A program made the position numbers and the translations under genes. Source: Clostridium sp. CAG:921 (GTDB lineage: Bacteria > Bacillota > Clostridia > TANB77 > CAG-465). Taken from it: DNA of 5,844 nucleotides. Of the stretch, positions 5,396 through 5,844 are shown one piece after another (position 1 is the stretch's first letter; every line of letters starts with the position of its first letter). The notes under the pieces are model-generated. The model ran no database searches and was not told the DNA's origin. It saw only the letters and a program-made list of their open reading frames with translations. Where the stretch lies: NCBI GenBank assembly GCA_000433135.1, contig HF991915.1, positions 1 through 5,844 of the forward strand, in the 5' to 3' direction.

Positions 5396-5558
5396 AAAAT
5401 TAAGTTTAAAGACTTTGAAGAATATATACAAGTCCACTAAACCCTTGACAAATCAATAATAAATGTATATAGTATAGAACTAATAAAAGCAAGCAGTATC
5501 GCCTTTTAAGTGGAAAGAGAGGCACTTCTATAATTAAAAGCACATATAACATATTTAA
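5396..5558. other. Non-coding remnant DNA between the 74-aa gene and the recombinase fragment
   Basis: Apart from the promoter at 5445-5473 and the small inverted repeat at 5510-5527, I see only short open stretches in all frames. These are consistent with decayed element DNA. No duplicate of a tRNA 3' end that would mark an attachment site was found here. Confidence 0.5.
5445..5473 (+). promoter_or_regulatory. Near-consensus sigma-A promoter with no intact gene behind it
   Basis: TTGACA (5445-5450) and TATAGT (5468-5473) are separated by exactly 17 nt. No intact gene follows. Just downstream there are only short open stretches, such as a frame encoding SPFKWKERHFYN ending in TAA near 5537, and an AAGTG/CACTT inverted repeat (5510-5527). 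It may have driven the recombinase or another gene of the decayed element, or a small RNA. Confidence 0.5.
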
Positions 5559-5784
5559 AAATTTATACTTAAATTCAAAGAAAAATCAAAGGTATTAGGT
5601 AAAACAAATTGGTATGACACTACAATACAAAAGATATTATCAAATGAACTTTATAAAGGCTATTTTGTAAATGGCAAAAGAACAAACAAAATACCCTACA
5701 TAGCAGATAACACATCAAAAGAAAAAGAGATAAATAATTATTTATATACAAAAATTATGAATATAATGATAAAGATTTTGATAT

Positions 5785-5807
5785 TAAAAAAACGAGCCAC
5801 AGCTCGT
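5785..5807 (-). terminator. Terminator of a minus-strand gene beyond the right edge
   Basis: On the minus strand, ACGAGC (5807 to 5802), a 4-nt TGTG loop and GCTCGT (5797 to 5792) are followed by a run of T residues (5791 to 5786). This is a GC-rich stem with a U-tract, usable only for leftward transcription. It implies a leftward gene ending just outside the window. Confidence 0.75.
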
Positions 5808-5815
5808 CTAATAAA

Positions 5816-5834
5816 ACTAAAATTTCATTTTAGT
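5816..5834. repeat. Perfect 8-bp inverted repeat at the right edge
   Basis: ACTAAAAT (5816-5823), TTC, ATTTTAGT (5827-5834). It lies just upstream of the leftward terminator, within the 3' untranslated part of the gene expected beyond the edge. Its role is unknown. Confidence 0.6.
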
Positions 5835-5844
5835 AACACACTAC

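Larger units (their letters stand above)
5559..5844 (+). pseudogene. Fragment of a large serine site-specific recombinase
   Basis: The plus-strand frame is open from the stop at 5556 to the window edge. The part at about 5592-5711 encodes GKTNWYDTTIQKILSNELYK followed by GYFVNGKRTNKIPY. This matches the core of the Recombinase domain of large serine recombinases, with the usual W-x3-T/S-I-x2-IL-xN-x2-Y-x-G-x-F-x2-GKRT arrangement. The N-terminal resolvase domain with the catalytic serine is absent, and there is no start codon with a ribosome binding site. The sequence beyond about 5715 no longer resembles the family, and a minus-strand terminator lies inside the frame at 5785-5807. This is a remnant of an integrated mobile element, not a working gene. 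Confidence 0.7.

Noticed and set aside
5727..5834. Plus-strand short frame ending in a TAG near 5834 (NYEYNDKDFDIKK)
   Set aside because: It has no start codon with a ribosome binding site and overlaps the leftward terminator hairpin.

Overview
The window is very AT-rich. It carries a cwlJ-type cortex hydrolase gene followed by a gerQ-type coat gene, so it comes from an endospore-forming Firmicute, most likely a clostridium-like organism. Strong purine-rich ribosome binding sites (AGGAGG, GAGGAGG, AAGGGAG), TTGxxx/TATAAT promoters and AT-rich terminators agree with this. The genus cannot be fixed from what is here.

Layout from left to right. Positions 1-2239 hold one large minus-strand gene of unknown function. 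It has an acidic N-terminus and six 30-residue repeats resembling the DUF4116 pattern. It is now broken near its 3' end by a frame-shifting 107-bp tandem duplication, and its former C-terminal part (1-572) stays open to the window edge in another frame. Positions 2254-2920 have no convincing gene, only a short 11-bp tandem repeat and a hairpin. Positions 2922-3495 form one compact minus-strand unit: a promoter, a leader of about 75 nt, a 130-aa unrecognised protein and a terminator. The leader can form two hairpins with complementary 7-nt loops, and one of them contains a perfect anti-Shine-Dalgarno. Positions 3500-3900 are non-coding with several hairpins. A minus-strand tRNA-Arg(CCT) follows, with its own promoter.

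The plus-strand cwlJ-gerQ pair (4100-4893) comes next. In Bacillus, GerQ is needed for CwlJ to reach the spore coat, and CwlJ then degrades cortex peptidoglycan during germination, so the pair forms a functional module. A plus-strand tRNA-Arg(ACG) with promoter and terminator follows, then a 74-aa unknown ORF. The right end (5396-5844) is decayed mobile DNA: a fragment of a large serine recombinase, an orphan sigma-A-type promoter, and a terminator for a minus-strand gene lying beyond the window.

The two most interesting items are the leader RNA at 3386-3460 and the duplication-broken repeat protein at 1-2239.
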